From: Amaurobius ferox
Taxonomy: Eukaryota; Arthropoda; Arachnida; Araneae; Amaurobiidae
Direction: 5' to 3'
DNA length: 64,000 nucleotides
Assembly (NCBI GenBank): GCA_951213105.1
Contig: OX578146.1
Span: 49,817,275-49,881,274, forward strand
Shown here: positions 45,661-56,183 of the stretch, piece after piece
Numbering within the stretch: the stretch's first letter is position 1
Layout: each line of letters opens with the position of its first letter
Position numbers and translations under genes: made by a program
The notes under the pieces: model-generated
Told to the model about the DNA's origin: nothing
What the model saw: only the letters and a program-made list of their open reading frames with translations
Databases searched by the model: none

Positions 45661-45825
45661 GTTTATAATGTCAATAGTTTTGATACCTGTCAAACAAAGA
45701 AAAATTAACACCTTTAAAAATTGTCTTGCAACTTTTTCTTGAACGTTTTTTGTTTATCAATGTATGGCACTTAGCGTCGATAGGATCAACCCCATAAATT
45801 GTAGGGTCCATACAAACATTTATCA

Positions 45826-45952
45826 CAGCCCCCCCCCCCCCCCCACAGACACACACACACTCCGTATTTGACATTTCCATCTTTATGAATCTTTAATGTT
45901 TTCCTCATACTTTAGAAAAATGAGTGGTTTTGCCCCCCCCCCCCCTGACGCC
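45826..45952. repeat. Two C-runs flanking a CA run
   Basis: C-runs at 45830-45844 and 45935-45946, with ACACACAC between. Simple sequence. Confidence 0.9.
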
Positions 45953-46290
45953 TGCCCAACTCCCATTCGAGTGGTGTCCATCCTCCCCATGAGCAGCCCA
46001 AGCGTCGGGAATAATCGAAAATCCAACTTAGATAGGTTCTGGTCCATGATCGATACTATAAGTGTGCAAAATTTAGTTTTCTTGGTCACAATGGGCCTTT
46101 TCGAATGTCTGGAAATGCTTTTCAACTCCCATCCGCTTGCCAATTTTGTCCATCCTCCAGGAAGAAATCGGAAATCTAGCTCAGTTAGGATTTGTCCCGT
46201 GGTCGACATTATAAGGGTGCAAAGTTTCAACCTTCTAGATCAACGAGAGCTTTTGGAGGGTCTAAAGAAAAATACGCACACACAATTGGC
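45950..46290. repeat. Diverged tandem duplication, ~180-bp unit
   Basis: CCCATTCGAGTGGTGTCCAT ... AATCGAAAATCCAACTTAG ... GATCGATACTATAAGTGTGC is followed by CCCATCCGCTTGCC ... AATCGGAAATCTAGCTCAG ... GTCGACATTATAAGGGTGC. Both lie in a 176-codon open frame (45896-46426), but the frame has no recognisable domain and the minus strand is also open, so coding is doubtful. Confidence 0.65.
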
Positions 46291-46309
46291 CGGCCGTCCA
46301 CATGGTTGT

Positions 46310-46362
46310 TCAAGGCTTCGGATGAGTCGGACGGTCTGGATCTTCAACACACACAATTGGAC
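46310..46362 (-). repeat. Dispersed CCGTCCGAC core, single copy
   Basis: GGATGAGTCGGACGGTCTGG followed by ATCTTCAACACACACA is the reverse complement of the core family at 966-1120 and is closest to the copy at 41297. Confidence 0.65.
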
Positions 46363-46699
46363 ACTAGAAAATTGTTATACTTTTACTTTCCCTACACGAG
46401 ATACGTTGACTGTGAAGCTCCACTAAATATTCTCATATATTTATATTCCCCATTCTTTAAGTATAAAAGTCCCACACTTGCAGTAGAAGGGGACCGAAGT
46501 TTAACGTCAGCAGGTTGAGAGGGTCCATAGCAGAGTAGAAAATAGAATGTGAAAAATGCATACAAATCGTAGCAAGAGTCGCTAAGATAGATGAAAACGA
46601 AGATTTAAAAAAAGGGGGAGAGCGCCTCCACTTCCCCCACGATTCTCTTTTTCCGCGATCTCCTCCTTCGAAGAATTTTTTTTCCGGATATGTGCTACT

Positions 46700-47035
46700 G
46701 GACTTTGAAATGAAAGTCATTGAATCCTTAATTTAATTGCAAAATATTAACAAATAAAGTGGCAACAAAACATTTTTCTAGATGAGAGTTCATGGTGCAC
46801 ATTTTGAAGACCCTATCTCGAAAAGTATTTCTTTGCAGGCTGTTTTAGAATGAGCAATGCGAAGAATAATACTACATTCTTTGATATGAAAGTAATTGAA
46901 TCCTTAATTTAATTGTAAAAAAATAAGAATTGCAGTGAGAACGAAAACAATTGAAGTTTCCAGGGCTAAGGAATGAGGTTTCACGATGACAAATTTAGAA
47001 GACTATACCTCGAAAAGTATTTCTTTGCAAGAAGG
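46700..47035. repeat. Tandem duplication, ~175-bp unit
   Basis: TGAAAGTCATTGAATCCTTA at 46711 and TGAAAGTAATTGAATCCTTA at 46886, each followed ~110 bp on by TCGAAAAGTATTTCTTTGCA. Non-coding. Confidence 0.85.
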
Positions 47036-48848
47036 GGTAATTACTCCCCTCCTTCCTAGATGTTCAAGTTTACAAAGGTGTGCATCAAGCTAGTACATCT
47101 TATCCATAAATTTGCCTTACTGACGTCAATGACTTACCCTCCACCCTTCCGGATAAAGTTCTAGGGATGCTCATACAAATAGCTTTTTTTCTGACTCTTG
47201 CTTTTATCCTAAAAAAAAAGAGGTTTTACTAAATTTTTAAAAATCTATTATATTTTTCTAATTTTCAAAACGGCCATGCTCTTCTACAGATCGATAGCCA
47301 CATTAAAAAAAAACCGCGAGCTTCTAGGCCAAGTAGAGGTTTCGGAGTAGCGTCTATTCACAAACATGCGCGATCGCTACTTAATAGTACAGATTTATTC
47401 TATGAGAAAGTAAACACCGTCAACAAGATGTTAAAAAAGATTAATGGAACCAATAAAATACTCAAAACCTCACTTACCTCTTTTGACAAGGGTTAAAATA
47501 AGAGACGGCAATATCTATAGAATATGCACTGAACTAACTGACTGGCTGAGAGGGTGGCATACCAAAACTACTTTTCAAAATGATCGAGAACTTTTATTCG
47601 AGCCAAAATTTCGGTTTTGGTCTCATTCGATCCGCCTCAGCTTACAAATCAACGGAAAAATCTAATATTTCGAAAATTAGAATTAAAGAGGATGAGGGGA
47701 TGATGCTAATGTATATTTAAAAAATATCAAAATTATATAGTACTTTTACACAAACTAGAATCTTGGTCTTGGCTCTTTCGATATGTCTCAGCTTCCAGAT
47801 CAATAAAATTTCAAAAATTCTAATTAGGGGTGACGATGCAAAGATATTTTCAAAAACTTATACCACTTTGCTTCTCAGAAGCTAATAAACGCACAATGTT
47901 TTATCCTTCCGATGCCGACATTTAAAACTGGAAGGGGGGGGGGGGTGAACTTTATAAATATATCACAATATAATTTTTCTAATTGTTAAAAATCATTTTA
48001 CAATATTTAAATAATTTTGTCACGTGCAAATTACATTCAAGATATTCCTGTACTAGAATAAATAAAATCACAAATTTATATCATTTTCGATGCCACTCAG
48101 AAAAATTAAACGAATAAATCGTTTTAAATGTTTAAGATAAAATAAGATTCAGTATATTTTCCCATTTAACATGCTAACAGCATTATAAAATGTTCGCCAT
48201 TTTCATTCATGCTTGAATCTGAAAGGGTTTTTGAAATTCAGAAAGTTATCAACAACTTGTTTTAGGTGCTATATTTAATCCCCATACTAGCCATTTCGAA
48301 CAAGCGAAGCACAGGTGGCAGTGATTAATTTCTAATATACTTATAAAAATTTTATAAGGTATGCATTTTTTGGTTTGGAATTTTCAGATAGAATACTTGG
48401 AGAAGCTGCAATTTGTTATCTTATGAAAGACAATCATAGTAGTTGGCAATTCAGACCAGAATATAATCTTTACTTTCACATACTATGTAATATTAATAGA
48501 GAAAATATTGTTTTCAGGAAAATTTCTGAATTCGATATTTTGATGCCAATATATGTTTCATATGTTTCAGAACTTCCTGAACACGTTTTGACAATTTTTG
48601 GAGTAATATTCGTCTGTCTGTATGTATGTCTGTCGTCGTTTTTTTTGTTTGCTGTGTGTGTGTGTGTGTGTGTGTATACAAGGTAGCTGTCGCAAATATT
48701 AACGGATTTTCACGAAACTTTATTTCCTGATTTATTATCAAAAAATCTAGAACTGGATAGAATTTTTTTAAATTCGAGCGAAAAGTTCGAAGTTTTTTCG
48801 AAATTTTATATTTTTTATACATGGCATCGTAAGACAAAATTGGACATA
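47036..48848. other. Non-coding stretch, weak local duplications
   Basis: A weak duplicate of CTTGGTCTT-CTCTTTCGATATG / TTTTGGTCTC-CATTCGATCCG occurs at 47600 and 47760. A G-run is at 47934-47946 and a TCTG/TG microsatellite at 48613-48675. No gene. Confidence 0.4.
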
Positions 48849-50445
48849 CACTACCCGAAAAAAGTATAAGGACAACATATAATTGAATGAAAATATACTT
48901 TATTTTCACTTTATCAAAACGAATTTTTAATATCCCTCTAATATGAAATAATATCCCTCTAATATATGATTTTATATGCCCTCTAATATGAAATTATACA
49001 ATAACAGTTACAACACATAAAGCAACAAATATGAACCTTACGAAAGTTGACCTTATAAAGATTATCACTAAATAAAATATAGAAAAAAGTATAAGAACAT
49101 GTTCTAAATTACTTAACATTTCACTTAATAATCAAGAAAACAACTTTCTTTTTTCAATTACTTGAATAAGCCGAGAGGTCATCGATGCTGAAAGTTCTTT
49201 TAAAGTGTCTATGGAAATGTTATTCCAAGCTTGTTTGATGACTAACACAAGATCCTGTTTACACTGATATTTTGTGCCCTTTTTATAAACTTCTCGGACT
49301 AGAAGGCCCCATAAATTTTCTATTGGATTGAGATCGGTATTCCTCGCCGGCCAATCAAGTAAATTTACTGAATTAGCTTCAAACCAGAGTTTTGCGCTCT
49401 TAGAAACGTGTATGGAAGCGTTATCCTGTTGGAAAATATAATCTCCTGAAGTAATTAGTGGGCCCTCAGGTAACAAATGTTCGCCTAACATATCAACATA
49501 TTTGTTAGAGTTCATTTTGTAGTTGATAAAGACTATAGGCGTTGTTCCGTTTGATGCAAAAGCACCCCAAATCATTACTGTGCCCCCACCGTATTGACGT
49601 TTGAAAAAAAACTTCTTTGGTTTTACGCAGATTATACCAAAAATAGCGAAAACCATCTGGCCCATCAAGATTGAATTTCTTTTCGTCCGAAAAGATTACA
49701 TCAATCCATTTTGGACCAAGAGAAATGTATTTTTTTTAAATTCCTGTCTGCGTTCCTTATGTTCCTTTTTAAGAGGCAGACGTGACATTAACTTTCCATA
49801 CCAAATATTCGGATGTTTATTCAAAACATTTTAAACTGTTCGCGTGGAACATGGTAAGTCCAAATTTCTTCTAACTTCAGTTGCAGTTTCTTTTTTCTCG
49901 CAAGCTCTTTTTAGAACCATTCTTTTCTGTCAATAAGTTAGAATTTCTGGTCTTTCAGTTCGTTTTTTCATTCCAAACATTCCAGGTTCTTTCAGAAAAT
50001 TATAAACTACAGTTTTAGATCTTTTAATTTTTATTCGAAATTTCATGCCCACTCAATCCACATTCTTTAAAAGCAAGAATTTTCCCTTTTTCAAGGTCAG
50101 ACACATGAGTTCCTTTTGGCATCGTACAAAAATCATGAAGAATGAATTTGTTTAGAAACCCAGTCTTTATATTTGAAATAGTCATTTTCTGCTTTCAAAT
50201 ATGAAAATTTTACTATAATTTTAGATGAAAAAACAGTTGTCCTTATACTTTTTCCAAGATCACATGGGTTTAAAATTTATAAAGTAAATGTATACATATT
50301 TATTTTTGGAAAATTTAACTAATTTACATGAAAAAGAACTTAATTTTATCAACATTTTTACTTAAGAAATTTGCATACATTTCCGTCTAAAAGATTTCTA
50401 GATTTGGCGAGTTTTCGTTTGTCCTTATACTTTTTTCGCTCACTG
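48849..50445 (-). mobile_element. Tc1-like transposon, full length but inactive
   Basis: ~1.6 kb, the normal Tc1 size. The left end CACTACCCGAAAAAAGTATA and the right end in reverse complement CAGTGAGCGAAAAAAGTATA are short inverted repeats continuing with AGGACAA, each flanked by TA. Further copies of GTCCTTATACTTTTT (50240) lie inside the right end, giving a subterminal direct or inverted repeat as in some Tc1/Tc3 elements. It contains one broken transposase gene. Confidence 0.93.
49132..50122 (-). pseudogene. Tc1-like DD34E transposase, inactivated
   Basis: The gene starts MPKGTHVSDLEKGKILAFKE near 50122 and shows a paired-like helix-turn-helix in several broken frames. The intact C-terminal 178-codon frame (49132-49668) has GGGTVMIWGAFASNG, the second catalytic motif FQQDNASIHVSK and DLNPIENLWG. 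Exactly 34 residues separate the second aspartate from the glutamate, so it is DD34E. The first catalytic motif IFSDEKKFNL lies in another frame just upstream (near 49690). Several frameshifts and stops in the first half make it a pseudogene. Confidence 0.92.
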
Positions 50446-50758
50446 TAGTCATGCATAAAAGTGTTTATTTGTGGCCCAATGCTCACAAGACTTAATATTT
50501 TCAATCATTGTTGTGAATAAAAGCTGCGATACAATTTTTTTGTTCGTGGCGTCATTAGACCCCTCCTCCCGGGGGTACATTGTAAAGTATGGTATCAATT
50601 GTAATACATTTTCAGCCCTTTTAAAGTGAAGGGTAAAATGTTATAATTGTGATCATTTGAGCAGATTTTTCAAATTTTTTCTTGCAAAAAAAATTTGCAA
50701 AAAGAAAGAACTAGCTACTTAAAATTTACTGTAAGCATCCATGTCTCCATCCGTCCGC
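50446..50758. other. Non-coding stretch, no feature seen
   Basis: No gene or repeat recognised. Confidence 0.4.
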
Positions 50759-51160
50759 TTCTGTAACGTTTGGCGACAAATTTGAGGCGATATCGCCAAC
50801 TTGGCGACTTTTTAAAACTTTTTTAAAAAAGCCAACTGGCGACTTTTTTGCAAAATTAATGAAAATGTCACCAAATCGATAAAAATGTCACCAAATCTAA
50901 AAAGAAGTCACCAAATCTATAAAAAATGTTATCTAATCTATAAAAAAATATCGCCAAATTGATAACTGACGATAAAGCAATTAAATTAAATGTGTTTTCT
51001 TAGGAGATGCAGTACTGTAATGTTTCAGTAGCGTTTGTTTGCCAATCTAACCGTCCCACTTCATTACAAATTTGGAGACTTTTTATGTCGCCGAATAAAT
51101 GTAAATGTCTTCAAATTGATAAAATGACCCCAACTTAATAAAAATGACGCCAAATCAATG
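50759..51160 (-). mobile_element. H element, subfamily A, internal fragment
   Basis: TTTGGCGACAAATTTGAGGC and GATATCGCCAACTTGGCGAC, followed by several AAATGTCACCAAATC(G/T)ATAAA-type units, match the palindromic middle of subfamily A copies. Both ends are missing. Confidence 0.6.
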
Positions 51161-51509
51161 AAATTAATTGTGTTTTGTTAAAACATAGTATTGTAATGAT
51201 GTATCGGTAGCGTTTGTCTGTGTCTATCTAACCGTATCTGGAAAAATCTTTTTTCGAAATGATCACAAATATAGCATGTTACCTGGCACAGTTGTAAATT
51301 TGGAAAAAAAAAAAAAAAAATTCCGAAATGGATTCTGGTATGAGAAAATCGAGTTGAGTTAATTTTTATTGCTATTCTTGATAAATTCATGCTTCTTGGA
51401 AAATGTTTTAACCCCGGAAAATTATTGCACAGTTTTAATTGAAAAATGTCTTTCTTTCCTGATTAATTCTAAAAACAAATCCTATTAGCAAGGCTGAAAA
51501 ACTAATACA

Positions 51510-51571
51510 AATATTTTTGGCACGATTCCAATACCTTTCCTATACATTTCCATGTATTGCAGGAAAAGTAA
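51510..51571 (+). mobile_element. H element, subfamily B, 3' end only
   Basis: CACGATTCCAATACCTTTCC, TATACATTTCCATGTATTGC and AGGAAAAGTAAAA form the terminal hairpin with nothing of the body left. Confidence 0.7.
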
Positions 51572-51597
51572 AAAAAAGTGTTAAACAAGCTAATTAT

Positions 51598-51810
51598 AAA
51601 TAATACAAACCTCCCCTATTTTTTCTCAGCAAGATAGAGAGATAGCAAATCTGACAGAGACGTTTTCTGTGTGCCGAAGTGTAGATGTCAAGGAGAACTA
51701 CATATTCCGTGTAAGCCATCCTATAGGAGTCTGGCGAAAGCTGCTCTTTGTATATATTCTCTGGAGGACAATAATTGTAATTTGGAATTTCGAGTAAAAA
51801 ATAACTCAAT
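51598..51810. repeat. Dispersed repeat shared with 45460-45660
   Basis: See the copy at 45460. Here the plus frame reads SVDVKENYIFRVSHPIGVWR and a minus frame is also open; neither is recognised. Confidence 0.55.
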
Positions 51811-52067
51811 CCAATTCCGTTTCTCACAGCTTATTTGTTTCTCTCACGAAGCAATAGAGCATTGTAAGTGAAAATATAGTGATGAAGCTGAAAATGTTTC
51901 TATTGGAATTTGACAGAATTAGACCTCGGCACTTTTCTCAAGGGGACGGTGCATCTGCCAGTGCGTGAGTTTGCGTCAAGATATGCGGTAAAACATTTGC
52001 AAACATGTTGCTGGAAGTTTCAGGAGGATCAGCTGTCGGTAATGGGGTGTGAGGTTCCTTATAGTTA

Positions 52068-52069
52068 TG

Positions 52070-52107
<38 letters not shown>
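52068..52107. repeat. (TA)n microsatellite at the RT cluster, left border
   Basis: About 20 TA dinucleotides directly abutting the inverted partial retroelement copy. Confidence 0.97.
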
Positions 52108-52109
<2 letters not shown>

Positions 52110-52575
52110 ATTTAAAATGAAAAATGAAAAATATAGGTGGAATGATTGTGTTTACAGGGTTGCAGAAAGGTCAGGGGGGATTGTGACCCCTATTTCCTAA
52201 TTAGAAGCTAGCTTTGACTTCATGAAAACGCTCCCAGAGACTCTGCACGCACGAAACAACAATCGAACATGTCCGTGGGGAAAAATGGCCGAATCCCAGA
52301 CAACATAAAAATGATCAAAATAGCATTAAAATTAGAAATTTTACAAACCAGCAAGACGAGAATCATGAAGAGTTGCATAAAGCGTATAAACTTCGGATAG
52401 GAAAGCATACATAAAAAAGTCGCGTCTAATATATAGAGCATTCTGGATGTGAAACAATCAGATAATCCTAGTTAAGAGTTCAGTTGTATTCCAGGATATC
52501 GGATAAATTAACATAATTTTTATCACAATATTTTCTGCAAAAAACATCATAATAGTGCTGGACAAAGCGGAAGGG
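52104..52575 (-). mobile_element. RT element, inverted 3' end copy (left arm)
   Basis: These ~470 bp are the reverse complement of 53978-54440, including the last ~105 bp of the RT coding frame and the 3' untranslated part. Landmarks seen in both arms: GGATTGTGACCCC (left), CATGTCCGTGGGGAAAAATG and CATCATAATAGTGCTGGACA. Identity is very high by eye apart from a few bases and one small deletion around 52293. The outer end, AAGATTTAAAATG, abuts (TA)n. The inner end joins the main copy at ~52575. Confidence 0.9.
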
Positions 52576-54082
52576 TACAACAGTCATGTCAATGTATTGA
52601 AGATCCATTAGGTAACCAAGATCATGGGCATATCGTCACAGGAGACATTAAACTGGCAAAAGACCTTCCTTTAATGCAATTTTTAAAGATGGGCACTAAA
52701 TTTCGTCATCAAGTATTTAAAGGAGAAGTAGAAAGTAATTTTAATAAGGATCTGGATACCTTTATTTACAAAACAGCAATAAAATACAGTTACCCATTGT
52801 CCACTTTTAATGAATGGCGTTATAACGCATTTAAATCTCAATATAACCTGCATAAATATTTTCCGAAAACAGAAAAAATCAGTAAAGCAGTTTTGGAGGC
52901 ATTTCGCAACAGCTATGTCATCACCTATATGGATAAAGCCATTAACAATTACGCCTTTACTTGCAAAGCATACTATGTACAACTCCTTTTAGCATGCTAT
53001 AAAGACATCAACATGTATTGTCCAATTAAACAAGGATATACTCCTAATGTTAATAGAATTATAGCCCTCTATAAACAAATTGGTATTAATATTACTATGG
53101 TCAAATTTCCATATTTAGTGCTCATACCAAAGATCCATAAAAAACAATTAAATTTAGACCTGTAACTATAGGTTGCAATACCTATTTAACCAAAGCAAAT
53201 TCCATTTTATTAAAACTATTAACACCGGTCATGAAGAAAATGCGTAAAGAGGGCTCAGTTATGATTAAAAACAGTTATGAAATAGTCGACAGATTGAAAA
53301 CTTATTCTGAAAGATTTTATTTTAGAACGTTTGATTTTAAAGACCTTTTTAACAATATCAACTTACAAGATCTCTTTGATATTTTAATGGAAATTTATTT
53401 TACATCAGATTTACAAAAACATATGGAAACCAACAAGTACAAAAGCCTCCTTAAGATTGTCATATTTGAGAATATTCTACATAATGGAATTGCATTTTAT
53501 CGACAAATCAAAGGCATCCCAATGGGAGGAGGGTGTTCCTCGTTACTAGCGGATTTTTACTTACATCATTATGAGAAAGGCACTCATTTAATCAGTGAAA
53601 TTCCATTCTTTAGATTCGTTGATGACGTCATGATTGGCGTGGATAATCAATATACTACATTTTATTTTACATTCTACCCGCCGTGTCTTGAACTAATCGA
53701 ATCGAAATCAACGAAAGTAGGAACAGTTGATTTCCTTGATATCACTATTTATTATGATTTGGAACAGAAATTATGTTATAAATTATTTGACAAGAGATAT
53801 CAATATGACTGCAAGATCAATTATTTTACCCACTGGAATACCAACTTGAGTTTAAACGTACAACGTAATTTAATCGTAAATCACTTGAACAGATACAGAT
53901 TATTAAACTCATCTATTACAGAATTTATTAAATGCATAATGCATTTAATCAACGGAACTCGGGAACAATCATATCCCTTCCGCTTTGTCCAGCACTATTA
54001 TGATGTTTTTTGCAGAAAATATTGTGATAAAAATTATGTTAATTTATCCGATATCCTGGAATACAACTCAACTCTTAACTAG
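52575..54082 (+). pseudogene. Reverse transcriptase, Penelope-like or related class, frameshifted
   Basis: The first frame (52575-53166) reads CIEDPLGNQDHGHIVTGDIK, with the GHI-TGD motif and KMGTKFR, then LVLIPKIHKK. Near 53150 a one-base deletion shifts the frame; the second frame goes on to 54082. It has motif A RTFDFKDLFNNI, motif B GIPMGGGCSSLLADFYLHHY, motif C FRFVDDV and a later VDFLDITIYYD. The catalytic aspartates are present. This order matches an RT class found in many aquatic invertebrates and fish that is related to Penelope-type RTs (from memory). Family ORFs start well upstream of GHIVTGD, so the N-terminus is missing. No GIY-YIG or other endonuclease is seen. Confidence 0.85.
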
Positions 54083-54513
54083 GATCATCTGATTGTTTCA
54101 CATCCAGAATGCTCTATATATTAGACGCGACTTTTTTATGTATGCTTTCCTATCCGAAGTTTATACGCTTTATGCAACTCTTCATGATTCTCGTCTTGCT
54201 GGTTTGTAAAATTTCCAATTTTAATGCTATTTTGATCATTTTTATGTTGTCGGCCATTTTTCCCCACGGACATGTTCGATTGTTGTTTCGTGCGTGCAGA
54301 GTCTCTGGGAGCGTTTTCATGAAGTCAAAGCTAGCTTCTAACCAGGAAATAGGGGTCGCAATCCCCCCTGACCTTTCTGCAACCCTGTAAACACAATCAT
54401 TCCACCAATATTTTTTCATTTTTCATTTTAAATCTTATATTTCAAGACTTTGATAGTGCGGCAATTTGCGCCTTTCTCGTTCTTGAATTTTATACTTCAT
54501 GGGATTGTATTTC

Positions 54514-54515
<2 letters not shown>
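52576..54515 (+). mobile_element. RT element, main copy, 5'-truncated
   Basis: The copy starts inside coding sequence (the frame is already open at 52575), contains one RT gene and ends with a ~430-bp 3' untranslated part that runs into (TA)n at 54516. It faces the left arm head to head, so 52104-54440 looks like an element with ~470-bp terminal inverted repeats. Because the arms include coding sequence of the C-terminus, they are better explained as a second truncated copy than as true TIRs. No endonuclease is visible. Related copies are at 56184-57365 and 58653-59219. Confidence 0.85.
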
Positions 54516-54554
<39 letters not shown>

Positions 54555-54658
54555 TTGTTGACAGATGCCGGTTATTCGGCCGCCAAGCCATTAGACAGCC
54601 ATCTCTCCAGTATGTCTCTATTGATAAAACAATTATAAATATATAAAATATAAAAATT

Positions 54659-54689
<31 letters not shown>

Positions 54690-54705
54690 ATAGGTTATAT
54701 ATATA
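54516..54705. repeat. (TA)n microsatellites with a short unique insert
   Basis: TA runs at 54516-54551, 54669-54688 and 54696-54711. Between them lies GATGCCGGTTATTCGGCCGC and neighbours, GC-richer and without known identity. Confidence 0.9.
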
Positions 54706-55358
54706 TATATATAGTAGAAATAGTTTAGAGATATAATCTATCTATTTCTTCAGAAACATACATTTTTGTGTTTGCTTCTACAAGACACTTAGACTTGAAA
54801 ACGAGTTTTTAAGAAGTGAACAAACCTGATTTAGGCCTAGAGCCTTGCCCACGTGTATAGCGCTTGTGCTTGAATTTCGTCTGTTTTTCATTTATCGATT
54901 CCATGCCTTTGTTTTTTGATACTTTTCCTGGACTTGATGATTCGAAAATTGTATTTTCTTCCATTTGCTTAAAGATTTGCTGTTTTATACTTTATTTTGT
55001 AAATCTGTTAGAAAGCTAGGTTTTTCGAGTTACAACTTCTCACTTTTCTTTCATTGGACCTTCAAACTTTTGGTTTCGATTGATTGTTCTCTATTCTTGA
55101 TCTCTTGTCTTGAGCTGATTATTATTGCCTATTCTCATTTTTGCAGAGTTTTATTTTTATTTACTTTTATATACTTTTAATTGTGATTTTTGAATCCTAA
55201 TATTCTTCTCATCCCCCTTTCCAATGTAGTGATATGTAACCTTCTATCTTTATCCTTAGACTTGGCTTATAGTTACTCATTTGTAACAGATATGCTAGAG
55301 ATGGGTTTTTTTGTACATACAGTAGTTTATGCAAAAAATTTTCGATTAAAATCATTTA

Positions 55359-55397
<39 letters not shown>
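54706..55397 (+). mobile_element. T repeat, copy 1, ending in (TA)n
   Basis: Starts AGTAGAAATAGTTTAGAGAT and shares ATCTATCTATTTCTTCAGAAAC, TTAGGCCTAGAGCCTTG, CACGTGTATAGCG and CTTTTCTTTCATTGGA with the copy at 55764. It ends in TA repeats at 55371-55397. Open frames are short and hydrophobic, not recognised. It may be the 3' untranslated part of a retroelement, because it shares the (TA)n border with the RT copies; that is inference. Confidence 0.65.
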
Positions 55398-55402
<5 letters not shown>

Positions 55403-55517
55403 ATACCGCAGCAAACTTTAAAAATTATGAAAACTTTGCAATTATGCAAATGTAAAAATTGCATAAATAGGAATGACAAAACAAAATTCATTTAATTTAT
55501 TGCGCAAATGCAGCTAA
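55398..55517. other. Short unassigned segment
   Basis: AT-rich sequence between T copies. Confidence 0.4.
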
Positions 55518-55745
55518 TAAATAAAATGATTTCAATAAGAAAAAAAGATTTGAAGATCCAAAGAAAGAAAAATGAGAAGCTGTAACACGAAAATTCAACT
55601 ATCTAACAGGTTTACGAAATAAAAGTATAAATCAACAAATATTCAAATAGAAAAAAAATAAAAAAGCAAATAAGTAAAACAAATATCGGATCAACAAGAC
55701 AATGAAAAGTATCAAAATACAAAGGTATGGAATCGAAAAAAGAAT
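55518..55745 (-). mobile_element. T repeat, inverted partial copy
   Basis: The reverse complement of 55930-56157, for example AAGTATCAAAATACAAAGGT and GAGAAGCTGTAACACGAAAA. With the next copy it forms an inverted repeat with ~225-bp arms, in the same head-to-head order as the RT element arms. Confidence 0.8.
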
Positions 55746-55763
55746 TTTTCTTATTTATGTATG

Positions 55764-56157
55764 TCGTCCAAGTAGAAATATTTTATAGATATAATCTATC
55801 TATTTCTTCAGAAACATGCATCTTTGTGTTTGCTTTTACAAAAAACTTGGACATGATTACGATTTTTGTAGAAGTGAACAATTCATGATTTAGGCTTAGA
55901 GCCTTGTCCACGTGTATAGCGTTTGTGGTTGATTTCGTTTGTTATTCTTTTTTCGATTCCATACCTTTGTATTTTGATACTTTTCATTGTCTTGTTGATT
56001 CGATATTTATTTTATTTATTTATTTATTTTTTTTTTTTTTCCATTTGCTTGAAGATTTGTGGATTTATACTTTTATTTCTTAAGCCTGTTAGATAGTTGA
56101 ATTTTCGTGTTACAGCTTCTCACTTTTCTTTCATTGGATCTTCAAACCTTTTTTTCT
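55764..56157 (+). mobile_element. T repeat, copy 2, ending in (TA)n
   Basis: AGTAGAAATATTTTATAGAT to CTTCAAACCTTTTTTTCTTA, then TA repeats (56158-56183) shared with the RT copy on the other side. A (TTTA)n run with a T tail interrupts it at 56008-56040. Confidence 0.75.
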
Positions 56158-56183
56158 TATATATATATATATATATATATATA

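Noticed and set aside
45896..46518. Overlapping 176- and 108-codon plus-strand frames as genes
   Set aside because: The sequence is a diverged tandem duplication with frames open on both strands, including C-runs and the dispersed core repeat; no domain is visible.
53231..54082. RT frame as an endogenous virus or LTR retrotransposon
   Set aside because: No protease, integrase, RNase H, capsid or LTRs; motif B and C context do not fit those families.
52104..54440. True terminal inverted repeats of a DNA transposon carrying an RT gene
   Set aside because: The arms include the RT coding end and the main copy is cut inside the gene, so two head-to-head truncated copies explain the structure better. 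Kept as the alternative in the findings.
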